Shown in pieces: positions 1 through 9,930 of a stretch of 64,000 bases of DNA. Every line of letters starts with the position of its first letter. Positions within the stretch are counted from its first letter, which is position 1. Under the pieces are notes generated by a model, which worked only from the letters and a program-made list of their open reading frames with translations, ran no database searches and was not told where the DNA came from. This DNA is from CAVPXC01 sp963709505 (GTDB lineage: Bacteria; Chloroflexota; Anaerolineae; JAAEKA01): assembly GCA_963709505.1 (NCBI GenBank), contig CAVPXC010000030.1, positions 1-64,000 of the forward strand, given 5' to 3'. The position numbers and the translations under genes were made by a program.

Positions 1-47
1 ACTGCTGCGCCGTTCCGCCAGTGGCTGAGGCTACTTCTCAGCTTCAG

Positions 48-69
48 CCAGGGGATTTCCAATCCCTGG
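48..69. terminator. small hairpin before the first gene
   Basis: CCAGGG plus ATT pairs with AAT plus CCCTGG around a short TCC loop. A second, weaker hairpin lies at about 21-48. It may end transcription of a gene outside the window. There is no clear T tract, so the call is weak. Nothing else is recognisable in bases 1-99 except the Shine-Dalgarno of the next gene. Confidence 0.3.
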
Positions 70-99
70 ATTTAGAAGATGCTTGAATAGGAGAGCCTT

Positions 100-516
100 G
101 TGAACGACCAATCAACGCGCTTCATAGCCACCTGGGAAGCCGCAGTGGCAAATAACGACGTGGCCAATATGGCTTCGATGTTTACCGCCGACGCCGTCTT
201 CCGCTCGCCCGCCGTGTTCAAGCCCTATCAGGGCCGCGAGACCATCCGTTACGTGCTCAGCCTGGTGATGCAGGTCTTTGGCCCGCTAACCTACACCAAT
301 ACTTGGGCCAACGACACCGGCGGGGTGGTGATGCAATTTGCCACCACTGTCCAGTCCGGCGACAAGACGCTGGACCTGGAGGGTGTCGATATTTTTCAGC
401 TCGACGCGTCCGGCCAGATCGTCGACCTGCGGGTGATGATTCGCCCTTTGCGCGCACTGCAGGCCGTGGCCGCGGCGATGGAAGCTAGAATGGGCTTGAC
501 GCCCAAAGCGGAGTAG
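100..516 (+). CDS. SnoaL/NTF2-like domain protein
   Basis: This 138-residue protein has the length and pattern of the SnoaL/NTF2-like superfamily, a small cone-shaped alpha+beta barrel. The N-terminal helix has a W-E-A-A-V-A-N-N-D pattern, followed by M-F-T-A-D-A-V-F-R-S-P (about residues 26-36), the loop that usually supplies pocket residues, and a GRETIR segment. The C-terminal half is beta-rich and ends in a strand like those of limonene-epoxide hydrolase and ketosteroid-isomerase relatives. The start is GTG at 100, preceded by AGGAGAG about 6 bases upstream. The substrate cannot be predicted; members include isomerases, hydrolases and non-enzymatic binding proteins. It converges with the next gene, 19 bases away. 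Confidence 0.7.
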   Translation: MNDQSTRFIATWEAAVANNDVANMASMFTADAVFRSPAVFKPYQGRETIRYVLSLVMQVFGPLTYTNTWANDTGGVVMQFATTVQSGDKTLDLEGVDIFQLDASGQIVDLRVMIRPLRALQAVAAAMEARMGLTPKAE

Positions 517-534
517 TCAGTTACAGAAGTTCAT

Positions 535-2669
535 CTACTGAGGATTGACCATTACCCAGACCATTTCCTGGCCTGCCTGGGCGTTTTCCAGTGCTATCCC
601 TATCGCTGGCGCCCCTTCGTTGACCACCATACCTTCGATTGTCTTGCTTCGAAAATAGGCGCGCCGTCCCAGGGGTATCGGAGACAACAAGACGTTGACC
701 TGCCTCGATCAATTCACCGATCTTGACCTGTGCCGGCCCGTAGATCGTAACAAATAGGTAATCGCCAGGCATAACCGACCCCGCTGCCTGGTTGGCGGTT
801 GCCAGGGTTCTTCCGTCGTAGTTAGATAGCTGAACCTCGACCGCGGTTTTGGACCACGCCCATGGCAGCCTTGTCTGCTTCTGCCGGTCCTACACCCAAA
901 ACCGGTGTTTCGGTTCCTGTCAGCGCATCAGCAATGCCAACAGGCATCACCAGGTCGCCAGGTTCCAGGGATGCAGCGCTGTCATTTCGAGCCACAAAAA
1001 CCAAAGTGCAACCCACGCAGTTGCCAACCACGTAGATGTCGTCCTCGAAGTACGCAGAATAGGTACCGGCCGTGGTGTTGGCATAGAGAGCGGGGCTGGT
1101 GCCATTGTTCCATGCCTGTACAGCAGTCCAGGGGGGGCCCAATGACGATGAAGATTGAGCCTGAAACGCCTGACCCATTCCATCGTTCTGTACCAGCATA
1201 CCGTGGCTGCCAGTATTGGCATAGAAGGTGCTGCCTTGGTTGGCACGCACCGAGAACGTGTTATCGGCAGGCGACACAAAGTCGGAGGCTGTATCGTCTG
1301 CCCAGACGAACGCGCCATTGTGGAGAGCCTTGGCGCGGCTTCCAGCAGCGAAGCTGGACCCACCCTGCGCTTCGTTGTTGGTTCCGCCCGGTACCGTGGC
1401 ATAGAGTCCGCTGGCGATGTTGTCGATCCCACCACTTATGGTGGCATCATAGCCGGTGGCGATGTTATGCTGACCTCCGGCCACCGTAGCTGAGTGGCCT
1501 CCGGCTTGATTGTGATTGCCGCCGCCCACAGTAGAAGCAAGGTAACTGGCTAAGTTTTCGACACCCCCACTGACCGTGGCGCCTTCCCAAATGGCGTCAT
1601 TTCCCGATCCTCCGCTCACTGTCGCATATGGACCGCTAGCGGTGTTGCTCATACCACCGCTTACCGTGGCATAAGGCTGATCAACTGTCGTGCCAGCGTT
1701 GTCACCGGCCTGGTTGTTCCCACCCCCAGCAACTGTTCCATAATTGTCGGTGACCCGGTTTGCAGTGGCAGCGTTGCTTGGATCGGCTTGCCCGCCGCCA
1801 CCGATGGTGGCATAAGTGGCAGTCGCCTGATTTTGCTGACCACCGGCTACCGTGCTGCTCCAGCCGGAAGCAGTGTTCGATTGACCGCCGCCTATAGTGC
1901 TACCGGAGCCGTCAGCACGGTTACTTATGCCGCCACCAACTATGGAGGCATAACCGTTTGCGGAGTTGCTTGAGCCGCCGCCAACTGTGGCGAAGAAGGT
2001 ATCCGTATGGTTATTCGCACCACCAGCCACAGTGCCATACCATGCAGCATAGTTATTCTGGCCTCCCCCAACCGTGGAATAATTGTAGCCCGCCATGTTG
2101 CTTTCGCCTCCACCAACCGTGGCGCCAATGCGATGGGCGTCATTTCTCAACCCGCCGCCGACGGTGGTATAAGATTGGTTGGCGTAATTTCCTTGACCGC
2201 CACCGATGGTACTATAGGATTGGTTAGCGTTGTTTCCTTGACCGCCACCGATGGTGTTACCATAGCCCCAACCGCTGTTACCTGTGCCGCCCAAGATATT
2301 GGGGATGACACTCGTCCCATCGGAAGCAGGCTCCAAGCGCATAGCGAGTTGGCCGTTGACTCGCAACTCCAGGGCTTGATTGTCGGTCGTTCCCAAAAAG
2401 CTAGTACCGGGTGTCGTCCCAGCGTTGCCGGCGAGAAGCCAGCTATCGCTGATGTAGGCGCCCGATTGATTCCAGTGCCCGGCGGTCAATTGAATGTCTG
2501 AGATGTCCACATCGCCGTCGTGGTCGACATCACAGGCCGTATCATAAGCGCCACCTGGAATACAAGGACCGGAAAGTGGTCTAGGTTCAGGCGCCCAAGC
2601 GCTGGCGACACCTGCTACGTTGACCACAAGAGCCAGAACAATCAGGAGTGTGCGAACTATGGTCTTCAT
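535..2669 (-). CDS. Secreted GGG-x-x-N repeat protein with dockerin-like motif (two frameshifts)
   Basis: It begins with a clear signal peptide (MKTIVRTLLIVLALVVNVAG). A calcium-loop motif DVDHDGDVDISDIQ follows at about residues 47-60, the first half of a type I dockerin. From about residue 125 to 460 there are roughly 14-16 copies of a 20-25 residue repeat of the type A-T-V-G-G-G-x-x-N-x-A-x-G-x-Y, suggesting an extended beta structure of an exported surface protein. The frame changes twice. Near 825-840 the frame ending at 822 stops, but the protein continues as VEVQLSNYDGRTLATANQAA. Near 650-668 it changes again and runs to EMVWVMVNPQ with a stop at 535-537. The restored length is about 711 residues. 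Function is unknown; adhesion or surface display is inference. Confidence 0.75.
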
Positions 2670-3011
2670 CTTGTCACCTCCAGCCGCAATTCCCGCGCTC
2701 GAACTGTCGAACTAGTGGGTGCTGGCCCAGTTATTCTTGCACACGTGCAGAACGAGCGCCGGTGTGTTTCTAAACACGTCTACTGCTTTTAGACGAAGAG
2801 TATCTTGTGGCGATCTGCAGGAAGGCAGTGGCGTTGCACCTTATGAAACGTTGGCTCACAAGATAGCGGTGATGGGTCAAATAGACTACTTCAAATCCAC
2901 CCAAATCATACAGAGTCAGCACTTAGGTTTCTCTTAGGTGCGATTCGTATTCCTGCGAAGAGCTACAGGTTACGCCGCTCGATTGGCTACAGCAGTTGGG
3001 CCAGGACGCAG
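2670..3011. other. non-coding stretch upstream of the repeat protein
   Basis: About 340 bases lie between the GGG-repeat protein start and the terminator at 3012. I see no credible gene. It should hold the promoter of the leftward gene at 2669; an AGGTGACAAG ribosome-binding sequence sits just before the ATG. No repeat is evident. Confidence 0.4.
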
Positions 3012-3058
3012 ATCCACCAAAACAAACGATGCGTCCGGCCATGCCAGGACGCATCGTT
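3012..3058 (-). terminator. Rho-independent terminator of the ABC export operon
   Basis: AACGATGCGTCC at 3025-3036 pairs perfectly with GGACGCATCGTT at 3047-3058 across a 10-base loop. Read on the minus strand, the hairpin is followed by TTTGTTTTGG, a U-rich tail. It lies just past the ankyrin remnant and the adaptor gene and would end the leftward transcript. Confidence 0.75.
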
Positions 3059-3068
3059 GCTCGTGCGA

Positions 3069-3149
3069 CTATGCAGAGTTCTTCAACATGTCCACAACCA
3101 CTTGGTGACCGCCGGCTTCGGCCAGTTCCAAAGCTGTCTTGCCGTCAGT
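3069..3149 (-). pseudogene. remnant of an ankyrin-repeat gene
   Basis: On the minus strand, in a different frame from the adaptor gene, there is a single well-formed ankyrin repeat reading TDGKTALELAEAGGHQVVV followed by DMLKNSA and a TAG stop at 3069-3071. This matches the ankyrin consensus (DG.T.L..A...GH..VV..LL..GA). No further repeats or start exist upstream, because the adaptor coding sequence occupies that DNA. It looks like the 3' stub of an ankyrin gene left after a rearrangement that placed the adaptor gene in front of it. Confidence 0.6.
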
Positions 3150-4459
3150 CTCCCGCCTCAATCGTTACCACCGCCGTCATATTCCACCGCAGGCGAGGAT
3201 CGCTTTGGTCCGGCTCGACGACGACGGTGTAGGTGATGTCGCCTTGTTTGTTGACGCCAATAGGTTTGATCTGCACGACCTTGCCCGAAAGCTCGACACC
3301 CGGTAACGCGTCGAACTCAAGTTTTGCCGGGCTTCCCTCACGGATGCGCACAACGTCGAGCTCGGTCAGGTCGTCGGTTTCGATCTGCCAGGCCGAAAGG
3401 TCGGCCAGGCGCACGATCGGCGCGTTCGGGTTCACCGGTTCGCCGACGGCCGGCAAGATTTCGGCGACGGTGCCGGCAAAGGGTGCCTTCAAGGTGGTTT
3501 CGTTCAACGCAGCCTGGGCTTGCTGGAGGGCCGCGCGGCTTGCGGCGACCTCAGCCTCGACCGCGGCGACGGTCTCGGGACGCGCGCCGGACTTCAGCAG
3601 GTCGAGCTGAGCCTGGGCACGACGCACATCGGCCTCGGCGGCGGCCAGGTCCGCAGGCCGGGCCGCCGCTTTGGCGCTATTGAGCTGAGCTTGAGCACCG
3701 CGTACCTCGGCCTGAGCGGCGGCGATCTGGGCCGGCGTGCTGCCCTGCTCCAGGTCGTCGACACGCGCTTTGGCTGCGTTGAAGGCGTTTGTGGCCTGTT
3801 CGAGCTGCAGCGCCTGGGGATAGCTCCCCACGTCCGGGTTACCCGCGATTTTGTCGTAGGCCGCCTGGGCTTGGCGCAGGGCCGCCTCGGCGTTGGCCAG
3901 GTCCGACTTAGCGGCGATCACCTGCTGTTCCGCTGCTCCGTCACGTACTCGCTGCAAGTTAGCCTGGGCCGCATCGACCGCAGCTTGGGCCGCGGCGATG
4001 TCCTCCGGCTTGGCGCCGGCCTCGAGCCGGGCGACTTGCGCCTGGGCGGCGTCGACCGCAGCCTGGGCGGCGTCGATCTCGGCCGATCGTGCGCCGGACT
4101 TCAATTCGGCCAGCCTGGCCTGCGCTGCAGCCAGGCCGGCGTCGGCTTGGGCTACGGCGGCTTGCTGTCTGGCCAATTCGAGCCGCAAGATGGGTGCGCC
4201 CTACTCGATCTGCTGGCCTTCCTGTGCCAGAACCTCGGCGACGATGCCGCCGGTGGGCAGACTAAGATCGGCATTGCGCGCCGGAACGACCGCCGCATCG
4301 GCGACAACCTCTTTGCCGGCGCGAACGGGGGCCGAAGTATCGGCCACCGCCGCCGCCGTAGGCTCCGGCGTTGCCTGCCCGCGGTTGCCGCACAGCCGTC
4401 GCAGCCAGCGCAATGGTGAATAAGGCAGTTAGAACAAAGAGAATTGGGGAGCGTTTCAT
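3145..4459 (-). CDS. MacA/HlyD-type lipoprotein adaptor (frameshift plus in-frame amber stop)
   Basis: This is the membrane-fusion (adaptor) subunit of a tripartite-like ABC export system. The restored order is a signal sequence MKRSPILFVLTALFTIALAA, a probable lipobox cysteine (A-T-A-C after correcting one base near 4405), and a lipoyl/barrel-sandwich half (LPTGGIVAEVLAQEGQQIE). A very long alanine-rich coiled coil follows, with repeated A-Q-A-x-L-A-x-L-K-S-G-A-R units (roughly residues 85-300). Next come the second lipoyl half (LKAPFAGTVAEILPAVGEPV) and a beta-barrel/MP domain ending TAVVTIEAGD. Position 4201-4203 is an in-frame TAG exactly where GAPILRL continues the lipoyl strand; a CAG would restore it. 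The gene follows the permease at 4598 on the same strand. The start is ATG 4459 with AGGTG upstream. Confidence 0.75.
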
Positions 4460-4575
4460 GTTTACACCTGTTTTGAGAATAGCCATCATAACCGCGCGGC
4501 TGTTCCGACCGAGTGCCGGTGGTCGACTTCGGTGCACGCAAAGACCGGCCCGAGCAGTGAGCCAGAGCCACTTAT

Positions 4576-4596
4576 CACCTGCCACCTGCCACCTGC
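4576..4596. repeat. heptanucleotide tract (CACCTGC)x3
   Basis: Three exact tandem copies of CACCTGC fill part of the gap between the permease stop and the adaptor start. The same heptamer family (CAGGTGG) recurs inside the second YYY gene near 41817-41840. Confidence 0.7.
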
Positions 4597-4597
4597 A

Positions 4598-7009
4598 TCA
4601 CTCATACGCCAACACCTCGCGCACGGTCAGCCGCGAGGCGGTGCGGGCGGGGAAGAAGCTGGCGAGCGTTGCCAAGAGCAAGACAATGACGAGCCAGAGC
4701 GCGATGGCCCCAAACGAGAAGACGAAGCTAAGCGGCGCGTCGACAAAGGCGTTGCCGACCTGGTCGCTCAGCAGCTTGCTTAGCGGCAAACCGAGGATCA
4801 TCGCCTGAATCCAGCTGATCAGCCCGATCAAAACGCCTTCCACCACGATGATCTGCATCACCGATCGGTTCGACGCGCCGATCGCGCGCATCACGCCAAT
4901 TTCGCGCGTACGTTCGATGACGTTGATACTCATTGTACCCATTAGTCCCAAGCCGCCAACTAAAGCCATCAGGATAGTCATCACCAGCAATAGGACTACC
5001 AGTATGCCAAACTGATACTGGGTACCTTCTAGCTGCTCAGCGCGGGTGCCGATCCTGTTGACCTGGAAACCGGCATCTTTGAATTGCGTTTCAAGCGCAG
5101 TCGCGATACGCTCGTGTTCGGCAGCGTCATCGGTGTTGGTCAGGATCCGGGCGAAGTTGGCGCGGCCCGCGTCGCCCTGCTGCCGCGCAAAGTACGGGTA
5201 GTTGACGTAAACGGTTGCTTGCTCTTGCAGGCTCTGCACGATGCCCACCACCACCCAGTCGCCCTCGCTGCCGTCGATCTTGAGGCGGATGGTGTCGCCG
5301 AGCCGGATGTCGGGTTCATCCTCGAGGACGTTACTGGTCAGTACGGCGGCGTTTTCGTCGTCGGGCACCAGCCAGCGGCCCTCCAGCAGCGTCGGCTCGA
5401 TCATCTGCGAGTCGGCCGGCGGCGCTTGGACCCGGAGCTCGTCGCTTTCGCCGCCAGCGGACCGTTGGCGGCGGGCCGAGGCGCTGCCCCAGGTCTCTAC
5501 GACCGTCACGCCCGGCACGGTGGCGGCCTGCTGCTTGATGGTCTCGTCGCGGTACTTGCGGTCGAAGCCGATGAACACGTCGTAGTTGTTGTAGCGTACG
5601 GCATCGTCCAGGGTCTTGGCCAGGGAAACACGCACCGACAGCACCGCGATGAAGATCGCGCCGCCCAGAGTCAGTGTGATCATGGTCAAGACCAGCCGGC
5701 CTTTGCGACGGAACGTATTGCGCAGCGAGATCAGCAACGGGCGGCCGAGCCAGGGCGCGGACCGCTGAGTGCTCACCAGCAAGCGATCGATCGGGCCGTG
5801 GCCGAAGCGGCCTTTGCCCAGACCGTAGCTGCTGAGCGCCTCGCGGATCGTGATGCGCGCGCCGTTGATCACAGGATAGAGCGCGGCCAGCAGCGGCACG
5901 AGGATGCCGACCAGCACCTGCAAGGCCAGGGCGCGTAGGGGGATGCCCTCGTACACCACGTCGAAGTTGAGGAATTGGGCCAAAAAGTTCGAGAGAGCAT
6001 AGGCGGCGGCTGCGCCGAGCGGTACAGCGATCATCAGCGCCAGCAGGCCAAAGATTCCCACCATTCCCAGATACAGCCCAGTGAGCTGCGGCACGCGCGC
6101 GCCGATGGTCTTCATCACGCCGATCTGGCGCACCTGCTGCGCGAGGATCGCGGCGATAGTATTGATCACCAAAAAGCCGCTGAGAAAGAGCGACAACAGG
6201 CCGAGCGCGCCCAAGAGCAAGAAAATCGCCGGCAAGATCTCGTCAGCGGGATGCTTGCCGGGCTTCGGCACATAGGAGAATACCACCTCGCGTCCGCCAT
6301 CCTCCACCTTGTCGGTCACCCGATCGAGCACCGTTTGGATGTACGCCTGATCCATCTGGTTTTCGGCGACTGTGAAGCTCAGGCTGCTGTACTGCCGCGG
6401 GTATCCCCAGCGCTCGGTGGTATCGAACGTGACATAACCAAATGTCTGGTTGGTGAAGCGGGCCGGCGGCAGGTTGATATCATGCGCCAATCCGGCGATG
6501 GTCAACGGACGCAGGTCGCCGTCGGGTGTCTCGACGGTGATCGTATCGCCCTCTTTGGCGTCGAGCAGCGCCAGCGAGTTGCGTTCGATCAGCACGGTGT
6601 TGCGGGGCGGCGGCCAGGCGCCGCTCTCCGGCTGTACCTTGTTGATCGTGATGTCGTCGTAGGTGGGCAGGGCAAACAGAGTGAGGTCGCGCCACTGACC
6701 TAACTCCAGGCTGGCCCGCGTGCGCACGCTAAATCGTCCGGCGACTTCCTCGATCCCCGGCATGCGCCCGACCGCCTTGAGCAGCTCCTCGTCGAAGGGC
6801 GTCGTGCCGATGATCGCCGCGGCCGGGTTGATGGCCATGTAGCTGGAGGTCAGCTGCCGGAGCAGAATCTGCTGGGTGCCGGCGATCATGCCCACGGCGA
6901 AAACGCCTACGGCAATGGACATCACCACCAGCAGCGTGCGCGTCTTGTGTTCCCACAGATCGCGCACAACCTTCGCCCAACGGGGCGCGAGGATTCTGCG
7001 GCGGTTCAA
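4598..7009 (-). CDS. ABC transporter permease with two MacB/FtsX domains
   Basis: This 803-residue protein has the duplicated MacB_PCD plus FtsX architecture. A first transmembrane helix ([20 protein letters not shown], about residues 24-43) precedes a large extracytoplasmic domain. A group of three helices lies at about 265-385, followed by a second N-terminal helix ([20 protein letters not shown]), a second extracytoplasmic domain, and a final three-helix FtsX block (about 680-790) with the signature [15 protein letters not shown]. Proteins of this type use ATP hydrolysis by the partner ATPase to drive lipoprotein, peptide or drug export. The annotated start is TTG 7009. The ATPase ends in ATGA at 7052-7055, and reading from that ATG gives [14 protein letters not shown] before the frame is lost, so the real start may be 7054 with a one-base error between. 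Confidence 0.85.
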   Translation of the reverse strand: MNRRRILAPRWAKVVRDLWEHKTRTLLVVMSIAVGVFAVGMIAGTQQILLRQLTSSYMAINPAAAIIGTTPFDEELLKAVGRMPGIEEVAGRFSVRTRASLELGQWRDLTLFALPTYDDITINKVQPESGAWPPPRNTVLIERNSLALLDAKEGDTITVETPDGDLRPLTIAGLAHDINLPPARFTNQTFGYVTFDTTERWGYPRQYSSLSFTVAENQMDQAYIQTVLDRVTDKVEDGGREVVFSYVPKPGKHPADEILPAIFLLLGALGLLSLFLSGFLVINTIAAILAQQVRQIGVMKTIGARVPQLTGLYLGMVGIFGLLALMIAVPLGAAAAYALSNFLAQFLNFDVVYEGIPLRALALQVLVGILVPLLAALYPVINGARITIREALSSYGLGKGRFGHGPIDRLLVSTQRSAPWLGRPLLISLRNTFRRKGRLVLTMITLTLGGAIFIAVLSVRVSLAKTLDDAVRYNNYDVFIGFDRKYRDETIKQQAATVPGVTVVETWGSASARRQRSAGGESDELRVQAPPADSQMIEPTLLEGRWLVPDDENAAVLTSNVLEDEPDIRLGDTIRLKIDGSEGDWVVVGIVQSLQEQATVYVNYPYFARQQGDAGRANFARILTNTDDAAEHERIATALETQFKDAGFQVNRIGTRAEQLEGTQYQFGILVVLLLVMTILMALVGGLGLMGTMSINVIERTREIGVMRAIGASNRSVMQIIVVEGVLIGLISWIQAMILGLPLSKLLSDQVGNAFVDAPLSFVFSFGAIALWLVIVLLLATLASFFPARTASRLTVREVLAYE

Positions 7010-7051
7010 TTTCTTGCTGGCGGACCAGCGGTTGGGTGTCGGGAAGAGCGC

Positions 7052-7850
7052 TCATTTTGGATACCCTTCCCCCCTTTCCCAAGCCTCCAGATCTTTGCGC
7101 GTATCGCTGACGATGTGCCCATCGGCGATGGTGACTGTGCGGCCAGCCTGGTGGGCCAGGTCCTCGTCGTGGGTGACCATCAGAATGGTCTTGCCTTCGT
7201 CCACCAGGCGCTTGAAAAGCAGGAAGACGGCTTCGGCCGTGCGCGAAGTCAAGGTTGCCGGTGGGCTCGTCGGCGACGATGATGTCGGGGTCGTTGGCCA
7301 GGGCGCGGGCGATGGCGACGCGCTGCTGCTGGCCGCCGGAGGTGGCCGAGGGCAGCTTGTTGGCGTGCTCGGTCATGTCGACTTCGTCGAGCAAGGCCAT
7401 CGCGCGCTCCGGCCGCTGGCGCAGCGGATAGCTGTTGCAGAAATCCATCGGCAGCATGACGTTTTCGAGGATTGTCAGGGTGGGTAGAAGCTGGAAGAAC
7501 TGGAAGATGACGCCCACGTGCTTGCCGCGCCAGACCGCCATCTGTCCCTCGGACAGGGTATGCACGGCCGTGTCGCCCACCAGGACCGCGCCGGAGCTCG
7601 GCCGGTCGATGCCGGTGATCATGTTGATCAGGGTCGATTTGCCGCTGCCCGACTTGCCGACCACCGCAACGAACTCGCCGCGGTCGATCTGCAGGTTGAC
7701 CCCGCGCAGCGCGGTGAAATCCCCAGCCGCGGTTTGATAAGCCTTTATGACCGAGCGCAGCTCGATCAGGTCGTCGTTGCCGTGGCGATACTGGCCGGCC
7801 TGGGCCACGATGGGGGTGGTGGCGGTCTTATTTGATCGAAACTTGAACAC
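7052..7850 (-). CDS. ABC transporter ATP-binding protein, LolD/MacB type (frameshift)
   Basis: ATPase of the exporter, about 265 residues when restored. Visible motifs are Walker [10 protein letters not shown], a Q-loop ([13 protein letters not shown]), signature [18 protein letters not shown] (S-G-G-Q-Q instead of the usual LSGGQ), Walker [13 protein letters not shown], and the switch histidine in [11 protein letters not shown]. After GNLD the frame shifts at about 7246-7250 and continues as [18 protein letters not shown] to the stop at 7052. The start is GTG 7850, preceded by GGAG. The stop overlaps a possible ATG of the permease, so the two genes are translationally coupled. Confidence 0.85.
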
Positions 7851-7928
7851 GGGATGCTCCTGCGTTTTGTTTTTGTCCTGTTTTTGCGGACGTTCTCATT
7901 GTATCAGAGTGGCAGCCTGCCATTTGTG

Positions 7929-7958
7929 ATTATACTCTCAGAGTTGGGCTTCACACAA
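7929..7958 (-). promoter_or_regulatory. candidate promoter of the ABC export operon
   Basis: On the minus strand a perfect TATAAT (7929-7934) lies about 80 bases before the ATPase GTG. The -35 candidate TTGTGT is 18 bases upstream and matches only the TTG of the consensus. A second -10-like TACAAT lies closer to the gene. Confidence 0.35.
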
Positions 7959-8171
7959 CGTTCCGGGTACGGTGGTGCCGTGCTTTCGGCGGGAGACACC
8001 GGAATTTTGACCACCAAGGCGCGACAGGCGCAAAGGGCTGTAGGACCTTTTCCATTTGCGTTAACCGAAAAGTGTTTCTTTTGCCTCCAGATATGACGCC
8101 GATCATAGTCATTGCTCTGGTTTTGTGGTACGGTTAGCACTAGTACAGCGTGGCGTAAGTGCGCCTGCTGT

Positions 8172-8269
8172 TCGGAGTCGAGGCTGTGCGTAGCCCCCTT
8201 AGGGTTAGCCGGGTCTAGAGCGCAAACCCGGCTAACCCTAAAGGGGGCTACGCACAGCCTCGACTCCGA
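8172..8269. repeat. large inverted repeat with arms of about 43 bp
   Basis: The left arm starts TCGGAGTCGAGGCTGTGCGT and the right arm ends with its complement. Pairing continues through GCCCCC-TT(T)AGGGTTAGCCGGGT with a single one-base bulge, around a short TCTAGAGCGCA loop. It sits between the divergent ABC operon (ends 7850) and the membrane protein gene (starts 8403). The rest of the 550-base gap (7851-8402) has no gene; near 8005 it contains a copy of an ACCACCAAGGCGCGA-type sequence also seen in degenerate form near 24990. Confidence 0.85.
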
Positions 8270-8402
8270 CTGACAAAACACGGGCCGACTTGTACCACCC
8301 TATACGAGTGGTTTTCGGCATGGATGAGGTCGGGCGGCTGGCGAGGACACCAGCCTAATCGAGTGAGGACTGCTCGCTAGCACTTCGGAAAGGACATACC
8401 TA

Positions 8403-9140
8403 ATGTCAGAGTCAGCTCGTATATGGGTCGAAATCAGCTTCAACATTGTGTACTTGATCGCCGTCTGGGGCATCGTCATCGCCATGACGCTGCAAAAGGA
8501 TCGGGTTGCGCCCGAAAACCGGCGCGTGGCCGATCTGGGACGGTACGCGTTTGCCCTACTTGCCCTGGGCGACACCGGCCACGTTGGCTTCCGGGTTTGG
8601 GCGTATGCTTCGGGTGGGCTCGAAAGCACGATCACCCTCTTGGGCCGGGAAGTCGGACTGGTTGGGCTGGGCGCGTTGGCAACAGCCATCACCGTGACGC
8701 TTTTCTATGTTTTGATGATCATGATGTGGCACGCGCGCTTCGGCAAGCCGTACGGCTGGTTCGGCTACCTCCTGTTCGCCGCAGCCATCGTGCGCTTCGT
8801 TCTTATGATCCCCGCTGTCAACCAGTGGAATAGCGTCGTGCCCCCGCAGCCTTGGTCGATTGTCCGCAATCTGCCGTTGATGGTTATGGGCCTGGGTGTA
8901 GCTTATCTGATCCTGCGCGACTCAATCCGAACCCATGATCGGACCTTTACCTGGGTCGGCGCGATGATTGTCGTGTCTTATGCCATGTATCTGCCGGTTA
9001 TTCTCTTCGTCCAGGCGGTTCCGATGATCGGCATGCTGATGATCCCTAAGACGCTGGCGTATCTGGCGATTGCTATCATTCTGTACCAGAGCTTGTACAG
9101 CCGGCGGGCGTTGCCAGCAAAGGCGCCGCTGGGCGTGTGA
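8403..9140 (+). CDS. conserved seven-helix membrane protein, function unknown
   Basis: The 245 residues contain about seven hydrophobic helices: around residues 10-28 (FNIVYLIAVWGIVIAMTL), 45-60, 85-110, 120-138, 158-172, 185-205 and 210-228. The two short polar N-terminal stretches and the R-R-A-L-P-A-K tail would be cytoplasmic. I do not recognise a catalytic motif; the even helix spacing is reminiscent of small sensor or heme-copper-type bundles, but there is no histidine ligand pattern that supports this. AAAGGA lies 9-10 bases before the ATG. The 3' end overlaps the convergent acyltransferase gene by 65 bases. Confidence 0.65.
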   Translation: MSESARIWVEISFNIVYLIAVWGIVIAMTLQKDRVAPENRRVADLGRYAFALLALGDTGHVGFRVWAYASGGLESTITLLGREVGLVGLGALATAITVTLFYVLMIMMWHARFGKPYGWFGYLLFAAAIVRFVLMIPAVNQWNSVVPPQPWSIVRNLPLMVMGLGVAYLILRDSIRTHDRTFTWVGAMIVVSYAMYLPVILFVQAVPMIGMLMIPKTLAYLAIAIILYQSLYSRRALPAKAPLGV

Positions 9141-9927
9141 TTCTCATCCCACCGACTTCCGTCGGCACGCCCCGTGCTCTGATCTTCGTCAGCGCCGTGC
9201 CGACGGTTTCGCGCGCTTCGTAGGCGAGCTGCTGAGGGCTGTCGCTTTTGTGGGGATACACGATGTCGAGGGGGAGCAGCCACACGCTGCTGGTGGGTCT
9301 AAGCACGATGCGCTTGACGGTCGTCATCAAGGCTTCTTTGCCGCTATGCCAAGTCATGGCATCGGTCTGCTCGTAGTGGATCGCGCATAGCAAATAGGGC
9401 ATCTCGATCTCGGACGCGATCTCGAACACGCCGTAGCGAAAGGGGAGCAGGGTATCCAGCGGGTTACGCGTGCCCTCGGGGAAGACGACAATCGGCGGGT
9501 ACTGTTTGGCGCTGATACTGTCGGCTACCGCCTGGCGCACGGTGGCACGGTCTGTCTTGTCCTCGCGATCGACGAACTGCGTGCCCGTGGCAGCCGCGAT
9601 CCAGCCGATGAAGGGCCACTTCTTGACCTCCGCTTTGGAGATGAAGCGCATCGGTAACAAATAGGCCATGACCAGCGTGTCGAAGAACGAGACGTGGTTG
9701 GAGAAGACAAAGCCCCGGTGTTGGACGATGGTTTGCGGATCCGGGCACCTGAATCGCAGCCCAAGCGCGGGCATCAGCAGCCTGACGCCAATCGAGAAGC
9801 ACCAAGCCGACAGCCGCACGCCGCGGATCTCCACCGGCAGCCAGGCAAGCAGCACGACCAGAAGGCTAGCCACCAGGATGATCATGCCGCTTGCCACAAT
9901 ACGAAAACCACCGCGTAGTAGTGCCAT
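9076..9927 (-). CDS. plsC: 1-acyl-sn-glycerol-3-phosphate acyltransferase (PlsC family)
   Basis: The protein (283 residues) transfers an acyl chain to lysophosphatidic acid or a related acceptor at the membrane. Motif I is NHVSFFD (H-x4-D) near residue 97, and motif III is FPEGTRN near residue 160, with IGWIAAATGTQFVDRED between them. There are two N-terminal hydrophobic segments (MIILVASLLVVLLAWL). The C-terminal 20 residues are encoded where the gene overlaps the convergent membrane protein gene. The start codon lies 3 bases after the stop of the upstream hydrolase gene, so the two form a unit. Confidence 0.85.
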   Translation of the reverse strand: MALLRGGFRIVASGMIILVASLLVVLLAWLPVEIRGVRLSAWCFSIGVRLLMPALGLRFRCPDPQTIVQHRGFVFSNHVSFFDTLVMAYLLPMRFISKAEVKKWPFIGWIAAATGTQFVDREDKTDRATVRQAVADSISAKQYPPIVVFPEGTRNPLDTLLPFRYGVFEIASEIEMPYLLCAIHYEQTDAMTWHSGKEALMTTVKRIVLRPTSSVWLLPLDIVYPHKSDSPQQLAYEARETVGTALTKIRARGVPTEVGGMRITRPAAPLLATPAGCTSSGTE

Positions 9928-9930
9928 GGG

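Noticed and set aside
4201..4203. Amber codon read as pyrrolysine, given an MttB-family gene in the window
   Set aside because: The MttB-like gene has no internal TAG. TAG is the ordinary stop of several genes here (hisD, GT39-YYY, YYY2), and no pyl genes are visible. A point change is simpler.
5084..5938. Long plus-strand open frames opposite the permease and opposite the adaptor coiled coil (3520-4419)
   Set aside because: They are antisense shadows of G+C-rich genes with conserved motifs on the minus strand; composition is skewed and no domains are present.
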